Of a stretch of 64,000 bases of DNA, positions 51,195-61,789 are shown piece after piece. Origin of the DNA: Phorcus lineatus (taxonomy: Eukaryota; Mollusca; Gastropoda; Trochida; Trochidae); contig OV121087.1 in the NCBI GenBank assembly GCA_921293015.1, forward strand, positions 12,784,501 to 12,848,500. The letters are read 5' to 3'. The notes under the pieces are model-generated. The model searched no databases. It was not told the origin of the DNA and saw only the letters and a list, made by a program, of their open reading frames with translations. The first letter of the stretch is position 1; each line of letters starts with the position of its first letter. The position numbers and the translations under genes were made by a program.

Positions 51195-51425
51195 CTTCTA
51201 CCTAGCTTCTTCTGAAGCTGTCGCTGTCTAACATTGAGTTTGTATTTGCGGCTTTGGACTACTTGTGCACTTTGGATTGTTTTACCACTGCGGACAATTC
51301 CTAATTACATAAAAAGTAGCCTTTCAATTCAACAAAACTGTCTTTGTTTAAGTCAGATATATTCCTGGCATTATACATAACTTACACACTTTCCTACATG
51401 ACTGAAGGTTTGTCTGATTTTAAAT
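51195..51425 (+). repeat. Second partial copy of segment A
   Basis: Beginning at CTACCTAGCTTCTTCTGAAG it repeats the second half of segment A directly after the copy at 50853-51177, ending in GACTGAAGG.TTGTCTGA as the others do. It resembles the unit 3 version (41465 onward) more than its neighbour, which suggests unequal exchange between units. Confidence 0.7.
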
Positions 51426-53839
51426 TGAAACATTTCGTCTAACACAATGTCATCATTATAAGCAATGTGACATCATTGATGTAAATGTTAAATCCAATAA
51501 TTAGTCTGTTCATAAAGACAATTTAATTTTCTTCTTTTTTTTTGTTTCTTTGTGTTAAATTTTAAAGGATGTAAACTGTTTAAATTAAAACAAAACAAAC
51601 ATACATGTATATAAGTAACATTACACTATCGAAATGCTGAAAAAAGAATACAAAGACAAGTCAAGGAAATAAATTAAACAGTAAGAAATCAACTGTATAA
51701 GTTTCAAAAAGATAAAAACCTTCTGGTATGAAACAGTAATCAATCGTACTTGCCGTCGATACAAAAATATGATCTTCTCTTCAATTCATGTCGGATAGAT
51801 GTTGTGGACTGGTGTGGTTGTGTTATTTCTGCAAACTAATGGGCATCCCATCAGAAAAAAGGTATTCTTTTTTAATTCCCTCTTAATCATTTTGCTTTAA
51901 TCAAATGTTGTTTATTCATAATTCAGGTAAAAATGTAACAATCAATCTTGACTTTTCTTGCCAATTAGACATCAGTCAGCCCGACATCCACGTGCAGGAC
52001 TTGACATTTCTTTTTTATTGAAAGACAACAAAGACACATTTTAGTGCAACTCCATCACTACTTTTGTTCTGTAAATATTTACCCCTAAAATAATTTTTTT
52101 GTGTGTTTAGTCATGAAATGGCAGAGGACGTCATAACAGAAATGCGTAATCTCCTTCTTTGAAATATCAACAACAACCCATTTCCTTTTCAGCTGACAAT
52201 GATTGGTTGGAGGCGACATCATCGTAGACATACAAATGACTGAAGATCCTTAACATCATTGTCAACGACAGGAACTTATCTAGACTGAATGTGCAAGTTG
52301 CCATAAATGACAACAATCATCTTTGTTACATTGTTATGTGGCCATGGTGAGTAGATGTTTTGAAAACCAGGTCCATTCTTTTTGGGTGGATTTATTTTTA
52401 TCTGATATATAATCGATGTGACAATCACAATTGAGAATACAAGTATGAGACGGGATGTAGCATAGTTTTCATCATTATGTACTATCTTCCAGATGAGCCA
52501 CAGAAGAGAAGATATGTCAAGCACATTGGTGTCAGCAGAATACTTGGATTCACTATCTATAGTTAATTACCCTGACGCAAAAATCAAAAGGCCAGTTAGA
52601 TATAAGTGCCAGTTTAGTTGTCTTATCAGATCCTTTAAATTATTTCAGTGCTCCATTTATTGTGACTCCTATACGATTTGTTTATGCTTTCTTACATGAT
52701 AATATTAAAACATTAATAGGGACAACTTGCATGAAAGTAACTTTCGAGTTAATATGTCTGACCTCACGTACTGTTTAAAAGGACAAGAGTACACACAACG
52801 GAAATAATCGTTAAGAGATGTCAGAAAAACAGATACAAAATTTACAGGAGTCATTTTGTCAACAACAGCAGAAGGATTTTACCATTTCATACATTTTCAA
52901 GCAAACCAGACATCATTTGTTTCGGTGAAAGGTTGTTTCGAACCTGAGATAAAGCTATACTTGTAACTGAATATAATTGTCTTCGACACAATATTTATTT
53001 CACTTGTATTTTCACATATTCCAAACGAATTTTAAAAACATTAACTGTTCTACACGCTCCACATAAAACATGTTGATGTAGGGTAATCCAGTGAGTTTTC
53101 GTTCAGTTGCACATGACATCATTAAATTTATAAAATTCGAACGACGAATGAGTAAAAACTTTTAAGGAATTCAATTAGATTCTGTTAGTGAAATGTCATA
53201 ATGAATAATTGATTCGGCAAGGAGCTGTCAATATTAATCACTTTCAGGAGACTGTCAATTGTCTATGATTTTTTTAATCACGTGATATATGAGACTGAAA
53301 AACTATATTGAGTACGTTAAGATTAACACGGGCTGTATATAAACATTGTCTATATATTCCAAACCAGGAAAGCCGTTATGGAAATAGAAATAGTGAGACA
53401 AGTAAATTTGACTTTTTACAATCAAAGTATTCATTAAGTTGTTTTTGCACTTGTTTAAACTTGTCACATTCATGAACTCAAATGTCATGCATTATATTTT
53501 ATGATATGGTTTGCACATCAAAATTAATTGTACCAACTTCTATATCACAATAGAATCATAAACATGCCATTTATCAGATGCTTTTCCACTAAAAAGGATA
53601 ACGATCTATCTTTCTAAAAACATTTCAATGCAGGAACAACAGTAGGTACTAGTGACCCTTCAAAGAAGAGCTATTAACCTGTGTTTTCCCTGAACTTTTT
53701 AATTTGCTTTTTCTAACTATCGACACTGTTACGTTGAGATCGGGATGTGACAACAACACAGAGATTCAATTTCCTTAAACTGCATTCTCAGTTTGTTTAA
53801 AATCTGGAATTTGTGAACTGAAACATTACAATCTGAGAC

Positions 53840-54470
53840 CACAGGCCCTCGGATCATTAAAAAAAATATATATATTAAAAAAATTAAAACATTGTTTTTG
53901 AGAACACCCCCTGAATAAAATTGTTCCTCTGGTAATAGTATATGGAAAGGCCAGACACTCCATTCGCCCCCACCCGCTTTCTTGACCGAATGCTACAATA
54001 AATACACACGCAATCAAAATAAAATCTATGCAGACATGATGTCAAATGATTTGCCTTTCTACTCCAACTCACTTAAACAAATATATCTTTGGGGTTATTT
54101 AATGAGGACGGCCGAAAGACGATTTCCACGCCCAACTTAATGCTGATGGGACAAATGGCCGCCCGTCACCTTGACCTTACGGGGTGTGTGGCCGCAGCGA
54201 CAGATCTCATTGGTTGCAAGAACGGAGAATTAGAGTTATCTGTTCCTAACTTTGCATTAAACCAATGAGATATGTCGCTGCGGGATTTTATTTTGATTGC
54301 GTGTGTATTTATTGTAGCATTCGGTCAAGAAAGCGGGTGGGGGCGAATGGAGTGTCCGGCCTTTCCATATACTATTACCAGAGGAACAATTTTATTCAGG
54401 GGGTGTTCTCAAAAACAATTTTAAATTTTTTTTTATACATATATATTTTTTAATGATCCGAGGGCCTGTG
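53840..54470. mobile_element. Fold-back MITE, 631 bp, 187-bp inverted repeats, 8-bp target duplication
   Basis: The arms 53840-54026 and 54284-54470 are near-identical inverted repeats starting CACAGGCCCTCGGATCATTA. TCTGAGAC flanks both sides (53832-53839 and 54471-54478). Unit 1 has a single TCTGAGAC at the paralogous site (29684-29691), the empty target. A second, inner inverted repeat of 24 bp (54192-54215 and 54260-54283, one mismatch) abuts the right arm. An 8-bp duplication fits hAT or P superfamilies; the CACAG end fits the P-type CANRG pattern, as I remember it, better than hAT. Frames 53826-54017, 53884-54072 and 54265-54453 are mirror images within the arms, not genes. Confidence 0.92.
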
Positions 54471-54478
54471 TCTGAGAC

Positions 54479-55470
54479 AGGCATTAATGATTTAAGTGAT
54501 TAACCCAAATGATGTCACCATGTAACAAGTCTTCTTAAGACAGTAGTTATTGGATACCCTTTTTACAGAAATAATTAACGAAATATTTCAAATTATCTTT
54601 CTAGATGAGCTTTCAAAATCCTGGTCAACATAGGCATCTGCAATATCCATCTAAGTTTGACTTATCCAAAATTATGCATTCCTTGATTAATATATACAGG
54701 GAAAACAGAATCGGTTTATCGGTTTGCTTCAAAGACGGCAGTATTCACTTTCCATCATATCAATCAATTTTACTGATGAGTGAGTAAGGTTAAACATATT
54801 TTACAGATGAAAAACACATGAAAGGAAAACATTTTTACTGTGTATGTAAGAGCTGACACCCTCGGTCACCAAGACCTGAACGGTTTGTTATTCTTCTTAC
54901 GTCACCACTGGGTATTTTCATAAGAAATATACCTTAGCTAAAATTACCCGTCCTTGAATTGAGTCAGCCAATGAAAGTACTACTTCGATTGGACCTGTGA
55001 GCCTCTCAAAAGACGTTTTAAGAAGTCTATAAACAGAAAACTGGCTGCGATTCCAGCTTTGAACTTCATGTGCTTTCCTCTAAATTTCATATTCAAATTT
55101 CTGATCATGAGCTGAAAGGAAGTGTTTTTATCTTGGTGTTAACTAACATATATTTACACATCTCGTAACAAGTCGTTTCATTGGCACTATCCTTTAACTG
55201 GAGACAAGGGTGGGTATTATGAGTACACATTTTTATGATTAGAATTCCCGTAGGTGACTCTCAGTATCGAAACAAGTAGCCCTGTCTTACCAAAGATAAA
55301 GATTTTGAGGACCTTTTTATCAAAATAAAACTGTTGCTACTGAACCCCTGACATTCAAAGACATTCCCCTGACAATTTTAAGCACTTTTACTACACCTAC
55401 GCTAAGCAGCGCTTTGTGGAAGAAATGCTGAACCTAATGATAGGTTCCATAAATTACAGACACGAATCGC
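54479..55470. other. Poorly aligned part of unit 5
   Basis: Only short matches to other units (GTGATTA near 54497; E-like sequence from 55475). The 60-codon frame 54605-54787 is unsupported. Confidence 0.4.
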
Positions 55471-55868
55471 TAGCAAAGGGCAATGTTCCTATTAACAGAT
55501 TTGTCAACAGAAACGGAGGAATTGTGAGTTTCAGATATTTACATACTTACACTATAGAATTGATTGGTCTGTGACTGATGCCTTGGCCAGCAACTCAGAA
55601 ATAGAAATGAACTTTAAGATCAATATTTCATTTGTCTTCAAAGATCCTGGTTTCTATTTTCTGATGTTGATGTCTTCGATTATTCATACTAAGATGAAAA
55701 AGTAACTTCGCTCAATTGACCTGATTTAAAATTACAATATGTTTTTCACTTCTGTTGATAGTGATTCCAAACTGGCAATGTTACATTTTGTCACTCAAAA
55801 ATGGCATTGTTTTTTTTTCCTACTGCATACATATTTGGGTGCTTTGTCTCTATAAATTCATTGGAGAG

Positions 55869-55941
55869 CATCTTCCGCACGCATCGGACGAGATATGCAT
55901 TTACAAGAAATGCATATCTCGCCCGATGCGTGCGGAAGATG
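55869..55941. mobile_element. 73-bp snap-back hairpin with 9-bp target duplication
   Basis: Two 34-bp arms (55869-55902 and 55908-55941, one mismatch) surround a 5-nt ACAAG loop. The arm starts CATCTTCCGCACGCATCGG. The 9-bp direct repeat ATTGGAGAG lies immediately outside both ends (55860-55868 and 55942-55950). This looks like an inserted, almost perfectly palindromic mini-element. A 9-bp duplication is typical of Mutator-type transposases. Frames on both strands here are by-products of the palindrome. Confidence 0.85.
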
Positions 55942-56035
55942 ATTGGAGAGGTACTGCTTGTAACATATCCTTACTACCAGGTTAAGGATAATGTTTCCAT
56001 TGTATGTTTTACTGATGCCTGAGGTGTGGTGATAA

Positions 56036-56114
56036 TAGTATAGCACTGCACCCAATCCTTACTACCTGTAGAACAATTATCGAATGCGCTACCCACTGCG
56101 CTATGCCGCCCCCT
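56036..56114 (-). mobile_element. SINE head fragment (minus strand)
   Basis: Read on the minus strand: GGGGCGGCATAGCGCAGTGG, GTAGCGCATTCGAT, then TTGTTCTACAGGTAGT and TTGGGTGCAGTGCTA. These match the head and following region of the SINE at 59776-60090, but the B-box region is deleted. It is the same family in the opposite orientation. Confidence 0.8.
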
Positions 56115-56600
56115 ATTTCACTGTAAACTGAAATTTGACGCCGATTGAATTTATAGAAAATTATATATTGTCACACTGATAGTGTTATGAATCATAAACA
56201 TTGTGTCATAAACCAAGATACGAACACAGATTCATAGATTTATGTGAAAATAACTATTTAGCAGTCCATATTTGCATGTCTGATAAGGCTTTTGTTCAGC
56301 CTTCACAAAAGTAAGAATTATTTCAATTATATCCTCTTTGAGCGAAATCAAATAGATAAACAAAATCATTGTTTATACGGATGTCAGAACGGATGATTTC
56401 AACTTAATAAATTTTCTAATATTATACAAAGAACTGTTTTAATGAGTGTCACAATTGACAATAAACAAAGAGATATTCGAAACGATTTATTACTATAACA
56501 GATTGGATGTTGTCCTACGCTAATTTAACCCTTTGAGATGGGATGAAGACTATTGTAGATACAATACGTTCTTCTTCATTCTTTCATTGGTGCCAGATTA

Positions 56601-57430
56601 AAGAGCAAGATTACATATTATCTAGTCGACGAGTCTTAAATTAAACAGTCGCACAAGAAAGTCAATTTCGTGAAGACTTTCTATTACAGGCATCACTACA
56701 GACACCATTGCCATTACACCTAGATTAATGTCAGCAATATATTGACATGTTGTCCCGTGGATATTAGCAAAATGTCAGTCAAATAATACAGATGTATCAA
56801 CTCATTTTGTTACCTTTAAAAATGTTTAATTTGCAGCGACAGCTTATTTTCAGAACTGTATCACGTTTTCTTACAGGATTAAAGCGATTAATATAAGAAC
56901 AATGTTTACAAATTTACAAAAGACGTTTTTTCAAAATCATCTAAAGATCTCTTTTTGCTCAATACATCACTCCTCATTTCTATAATATAGCTGAGTAAGG
57001 GATGATTTATGCTCTTAAGAAAACATGCTTTGCTTTAGCTAAGATTGGAACATGCGAAATAAAAAAAACAGTGTCTTTTACTACGTGTGTAGTCATGTCG
57101 ACTGGATGACCGTAATCTCTTACTTGGCTTCATGTAAGCATTGTAGAACAAATAACTTTGTTTCTATAAGTTTTAGATAAGGTTATTAGCTTCATCGTTT
57201 ATTGTCACACAGATAACAATCAACACTACATTAGAAATTTTTTCTGAGATTTTATCAGGTGCAACTTTGTATTTTTCTTTCATTTCGGGAGTTTCTCATT
57301 AATTAAGTCTGACACCTAGGCAATTAGTGTCTGAAACATCTGAGTCTTTTTCAATTCTGTTTGAAGACAGATTGATTCAGATGTTGTTAATGATATAATG
57401 GCCATTTTCCATTAAGTTATCTTTGAGCTT
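56601..57430 (+). repeat. Array unit 6 (end fragment)
   Basis: Segment A (56691) is followed after only about 0.6 kb by segment P (57240-57430); in unit 3 these lie 2.9 kb apart. An internal deletion of about 2.3 kb is implied. Recognisable array homology ends near 57430. Confidence 0.7.
57337..57383 (+). repeat. Hairpin in segment P, copy 2
   Basis: Counterpart of 44254-44300. The outer arms CATCTGAGTC / GATTCAGATG and inner arms AATTCTGT / ACAGATT are kept, while the bulge between them differs. Confidence 0.6.
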
Positions 57431-59775
57431 TGAGAGAAAATCATATCATTAGTCGACATATGGTTGCATATGTCTATGTGTATCTTGCAGGGGCATCTGA
57501 TCAAAAAGTGGATCAGGTTCGATACCTGCATTCTTGTCTTGTCTCTCAAATTGCTCCATAATGACATACAGCTCCCTCCATAAAAAGGAGTAGAAAGACT
57601 TTGTGAAAGTTCACTATGTTTAAAATGGTAACATGGGCAGTAAGACCTAGTTAAACACTATCCGAGTATGTAAATATTGCAAGACGTTGATTAATCAGGT
57701 ATGCTCACATTGGATAATTGCTACAATGTACAAAGCTGTCAGAATGTGATTGCATGAGTTTTAAGTTCATATGACATGTATTACGATGAACAGTTTGAGT
57801 AAAACTGATTGAGTATCTGTCAATTAATTATGATAAAAAGTTGTAACACAATCCACGTATGTTTTCATTGCAAGACATTAACAAATCGGGTATGTTCAAA
57901 TCGGGGAAATGGTTTTTTATCAGAATTTACGCTCAGATGTAATTGACAGGCAATGCTATTTGTTTAAATCATGATATCAACGTTCTCCACGTGCTCTCGG
58001 TCGTGTTTTCCCTCAGCTCATGAACACGATTTTACGATTCAACAAGCTATTCTTATCTGTTAGTCTTCCGTAGCTTACGGATAAAGTCGCTATGTTACCA
58101 TGAGTAACTGAACGATTGAATATTCGAGTCTTGACACACATACTTTCAGAATTTAAAATTCATATTTGAGACATTTTAGATTAGTCATTCTTGATGCAAA
58201 TGGGAAGATTCTGAATTATTGAAGAACATATTAAAACCTGTTACCCCTAATAAGAGAAGTGGAATCTTGAAAATATCCACTAATCCAATAATAGAATTAC
58301 GTCATCGCCGTGGATTAAGGTTCAACAATACACTTTACTTAATCCCTGATCGCCACCTTCATCGCAATCCCTACCATTTAAAATCGAAATCAAAACTATG
58401 TTTCTATCGTTATCTATAAAATTTTGAAAGAAATGAACATCAGGTGACACGTTCTACCTATTTCTAACTATTTGTTTCGTTAAGTTGTCGGCATTTATCT
58501 GATAAAACACTATGTCGTTTCATGAGTTTATGTAACATGAGAAAGACACTATTTCACTTAATTTCACTATTATGATTCCTATTCACAGCAGTTATGTAAT
58601 GCTCATACTATTTAAATCTGGATGGATGGACAGACACCGGAATACTCTTCGAATTCATGTCCAAAGCCCATGCGTCTTTCAGGCCAAATTAGCTAAACAT
58701 CGGAAGGAAATCAAAACCTTTTTTTATCAAAATTTAAAACTACAAATAAAGAAATTGATTGTTCAAACATTTGACATGCCCCCATTATGAGACCAGAACG
58801 ATTGAAATTGCAGAGAATTCTGAATTTGTATCAAATCATTGATTAAAAGAGTTTATACCAAACAGTTTTTGCGAAAACTGAATGGACGTAAAGACGCCCG
58901 AGAGGACTGCTGTACATGTACTTCGTAGCAGAGGTATAAATCCATTAAGGATAAATAACTTTAAGTTGTAACGTTCGATAAAGCAACACTGTTATTACTA
59001 ATTTCAACATAATAAAATCAGATGAATGACTACATCTGTAATAGAAAATTAAATGACATGATAATCTGTGTGTCTGCAGTAGAATAGCTTACTTTCATGA
59101 AGCTCTATTTTCAATTTAGATTCTTTGTTTTGAAAACCATAAATGTCTCCTCTATACAAATAACTCTTGTTAGAAACATTACAGATTTAAATTTTTTAAA
59201 AATGCATCAATAAATTTCATAAGTCTATTAAAAATTTCAATGGTATCAATTTCAAACGTCTGTCAAGCTGGTAATATTCAAATCGTGGAATTATTGATCT
59301 GTCATCGTAATCAACTGAGGCGGGCTTTTTAGACATGTTAAAAAACCCAGAGAGAATAAAGCCTTGCATTTCACCGTATCAAGGCGTTATTATTCATCAC
59401 TAACGTTTGTCCTACATGATTTGCAGTGGCATATTTTGATTTTTTAACATTAACAAAAATGTTTCAAAATGAATTATTCAGACAACATACTGTCATAACG
59501 AGATCTATAAATTGTAGATATGATATTTATTTACAGGAATAACTTTTGTTCAAAGACATGTGTCAATCATATTGAACCTTTGTTACATGCCTACGTATAA
59601 CACGATGTTTCAGACACAATAATGATAAAAGACTACGACCAGTTCCATGTTATAAACCCACTTGTTGTTGTCTAAAGAAACTGATACCATATTAGAAAAC
59701 AAGCAGAGAAGAAGTTCCAGCATCAACTTCACTACTTATGTACTTTAGATGGGAATGACTATTTCCAGGTGATAC
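57431..59775. other. Non-coding; one tRNA-like T-arm
   Basis: At 57510-57530 CAGGTTCGATACCTG forms a perfect small stem with a 7-nt TTCGATA loop, like a tRNA T-arm with B box, but no A box or acceptor stem can be found. The 66-codon basic frame at 58219-58419 and the 72-codon frame at 58572-58790 match nothing I know and I do not call them genes. Confidence 0.45.
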
Positions 59776-60090
59776 GGGGGCGGGATATCGCAGTGGTTAG
59801 CGCGTTCGGCTTCCCGAGCCCCTGGCAGTTCGAATCCCGCCAGGGGCTCGGCATCTTTGTCTGCAGTAGAGAACTGTTCTACAGGCAGTCAGGTTTGGGT
59901 GCAATGCTACACTGAATTTCAGCGCAGTACCACCCATGGTTTGCTAGTTCCAGCCGATGCTCGCAGGTTTCACCACGATGCATAGCCACAATGTTGTTGC
60001 GGGCTTTCTCCCTGCAATAATACTAGCAGCCGCGATATAAGTGAAATAATCTCGAAAGCGGCGTTAAACCCCAACTCACCTCACCTCACC
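59776..60090 (+). mobile_element. tRNA-derived SINE, complete, with target duplication
   Basis: A 12-bp duplication flanks the element: TCCAGGTGATAC (59764-59775) and TCCAGGTAATAC (60091-60102), one mismatch. The head has an A-box-like ATCGCAGTGGTTAGCG (59787-59802) and B box AGTTCGAATCC (59827-59837). An 8-bp perfect stem CCCCTGGC / GCCAGGGG (59819-59826, 59839-59846) encloses the B box. The body includes CTGTTCTACAGGCAGT and CCATGGTTTGCTAGT. The tail reads GATATAAGTGAAAT...GCGGCGTTAAACCCC, then CTCAC repeats. It is the reference copy for the fragments at 7786, 11404 and 56036. Confidence 0.93.
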
Positions 60091-60102
60091 TCCAGGTAAT
60101 AC

Positions 60103-61062
60103 AAAAGCAGACAGCTGACAAGTCTTGTCTCTTGTCGGGGAATGCTATATACATATTCTGTGCCAACGTTAAGAAAATATCAAAGCGTATGTATGACTCA
60201 AATCTAATATTAACCTAATGATATTAAAGAATGCAGACCCGTATTTTAAAGCACAAATTAACAAGAAAAAATGGTCACGAGGTTGAAAATATAGAATTCA
60301 ACAATATCTTAACGGCATATAAATATTCTTATATGCGGTGTTGATCTTCGATTTAATAGATAATCAGACACAATGTACACAGTTCCATTATTCAGTATCA
60401 AGCTTCATGCCATCAATAAACATATTGATCAATCTTAACTCCAAGGAAAACAATCCGATATCTAAATGAAGAGTTAAACTGTCTGACACAGACACGAATC
60501 ACTGCTAGATTCGGGCGTTAGATCAGTTGCAATAACAATGTGTGTTGCAGTAATGTTCGATAATAAATTAACATCACGTTATTGAATCAGATACATTCTG
60601 TGATAATGTATTAATCAAGTATAGTGTATATGTATTGATTTGTATTTACTGCTCATTACTACGATACTCTAACCTGATTAAGTCACTGCACATACTGGCT
60701 ATGGCTGATTTGTTTAGTGACTAATACAGACCATTAGAAAAGGTTCTTAAGGTTGTATACACAACAGGAAGGATTGGTGTAATGATGGATATTTATCATT
60801 GATGTGAATCTCCTCTTTTCAGCATTATGGAATCATTATTCTTGGGCATTTAACTTAAAACTGTCGACATATCAAAATCAGATTGACAGTACCTGTCTTG
60901 TAAAACTCCTCCCACTGTTATAGGTCAATCTTTCTTTGACACATAGCATTGATATACATTCTTGATGCGCATATTAAAATTTACGGAGGTTATTAATTAT
61001 GTTTTCAGTGTTAAGGCGATTGACTTAGAATACAGTGGGTTGCATATATCTTTACCTGTAGT
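60103..61062. other. Non-coding, no gene seen
   Basis: AT-rich single-copy-looking sequence. The 76-codon frame starting at 60962 runs into the satellite below and is not a gene. Confidence 0.5.
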
Positions 61063-61190
61063 GAATGCATTCAGATTGCAATCTGATCGCGGTCGAATGC
61101 ATTCAGATTGCACTCTGATTGCGGTCGAATGCATTCAGATTGCACTCAGATCGCGGTCGAATGCATTCAGATTGCACTCTGATCGCGCGT
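61063..61190 (+). repeat. Satellite of four 32-bp units with nested palindromes
   Basis: The units start at 61063, 61095, 61127 and 61159. Each begins with the 10-bp palindrome GAATGCATTC, continues AGATTGCA.TC.GAT.GCG and ends GGTC except in the last. In unit 1, CAGATTGCAATCTG is a second perfect 14-bp palindrome; later units carry one mismatch there. Because 32 is not a multiple of 3, the open frame through it changes phase each unit. Confidence 0.95.
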
Positions 61191-61216
61191 GACCGAGATC
61201 AGACAGTATTTTGATC

Positions 61217-61333
61217 GCAAATGACCGCACAAAAACCGCAAAATAACCGCAAAAACCGCAAAATAACCGCAAAATAACCGCGAAATAACCGCGAAATAAC
61301 CGCGAAAAACCGCAAATGAACGCGAAGCAGCGG
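61217..61333 (+). repeat. CCGC-phased short tandem repeat, about 10 units of 9-11 bp
   Basis: Units of the form AAAATAACCGC, GAAATAACCGC and AAAAACCGC follow each other, starting about 27 bp after the 32-bp satellite and joined to it by a transition containing GATCGCAAATGACCGC. The shared GATCGC and ACCGC words suggest the two arrays arose from one another. Confidence 0.9.
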
Positions 61334-61789
61334 CAATCTAAATCAAGAGTCGGTAGATAGATTCTTTCAGTAAGAAGAAGTTTTTGTTCTTAATTACGCA
61401 GTCGTTGCTCTGAATGTTTCGTGCAAATAGGCTTTATATCATCTGAAATACAGAAGCAACGTTTTAGGTAAACCATGGGCTGTAGACAGAGAGAGAGATA
61501 ATTTACAGGCACACTCGCCAAAAATAGTAAGGGATGTTTTCAAATTTGATATCATGGATTACTTTATAATGTTGAACTGACATACTGATGAAATACTTAA
61601 GTTACATGGAATAGATTTGTTGTTACATGAATGTCCATTGCTTCCTTCGTGGCTTTAGATATGTAAATAATTCATCTTTACACTCATAAGTTCAGTGATA
61701 AAACAACGACAAGCAACCATTCCACGATTAGTTATTTTAATCACTTTGTTTTCTTTGAAAAGGTTATATTTTAATATTACAATGTATTT
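61334..61789. other. Non-coding, no gene seen
   Basis: Nothing recognised apart from a short GAGAGAGAG run at 61488-61498. Confidence 0.5.

Larger units (their letters stand above)
50841..56600 (+). repeat. Array unit 5 (with insertions)
   Basis: It holds A (50853), a second partial A (51195-51425), K (51785), Q/L (52066), M (53460), D (53710), then the fold-back element (53840-54470) and E (55475). The stretch 54480-55470 aligns poorly with the other units. The hairpin element (55869-55941) and a SINE fragment (56036-56114) lie near its end. Confidence 0.7.
21790..57430 (+). repeat. Large diverged tandem array, units about 6.5-7.7 kb, non-coding
   Basis: The same ordered segments recur head-to-tail. 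Anchors (start positions): segment A (AT..CATTACA...TAATGTC) at 26881, 33693, 41341, 47830, 50853, 56691; segment Q/L (GTAAATATTTACC...) at 28365, 35061, 42046, 52066; M at 29290, 35560, 43265, 53460; O (GTCCTGATTTTGCTTTAAG) at 29957 and 36187; G/B (AGACCAGATGA.TCA) at 22681, 31225, 37198, 45083; C (GCTGACTTCACGAGTGA) at 24120, 32161, 38070; I (TCCACA.AGTCAG.TAAT) at 33011, 39280, 45976; E at 21885, 30625, 55475; P at 44220 and 57300. Identity looks like 70-90% by segment. Stops and indels fall in every frame, so I see no conserved protein. Confidence 0.85.

Noticed and set aside
53826-54453. Matching open frames on both strands that look like a conserved small protein family
   Set aside because: They are mirror images in the two arms of one fold-back element, so the similarity is structural.
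55755-56055. Open frames on both strands sharing a similar peptide
   Set aside because: They cross the 73-bp palindrome, which yields the same peptide in both directions.
56520-56545. TTAACCCTTTGAG as a piggyBac end
   Set aside because: No inverted partner ending in AAGGGTTAA was found within about 1 kb on either side.
57497-57530. tRNA gene with B box GGTTCGATACC
   Set aside because: Only a T-arm-like stem is present; there is no A box at a suitable distance.
58219-58419. Small basic protein gene (66 codons)
   Set aside because: No known domain, no paralogue in the window and no promoter or splice context; length is within chance for this region.
59787-59846. Functional tRNA gene
   Set aside because: A and B boxes are present, but no acceptor or anticodon stem can be drawn, and a SINE body and tail follow directly.
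61063-61190. CRISPR array
   Set aside because: The four 32-bp units are contiguous with no spacers, and the context is eukaryotic.
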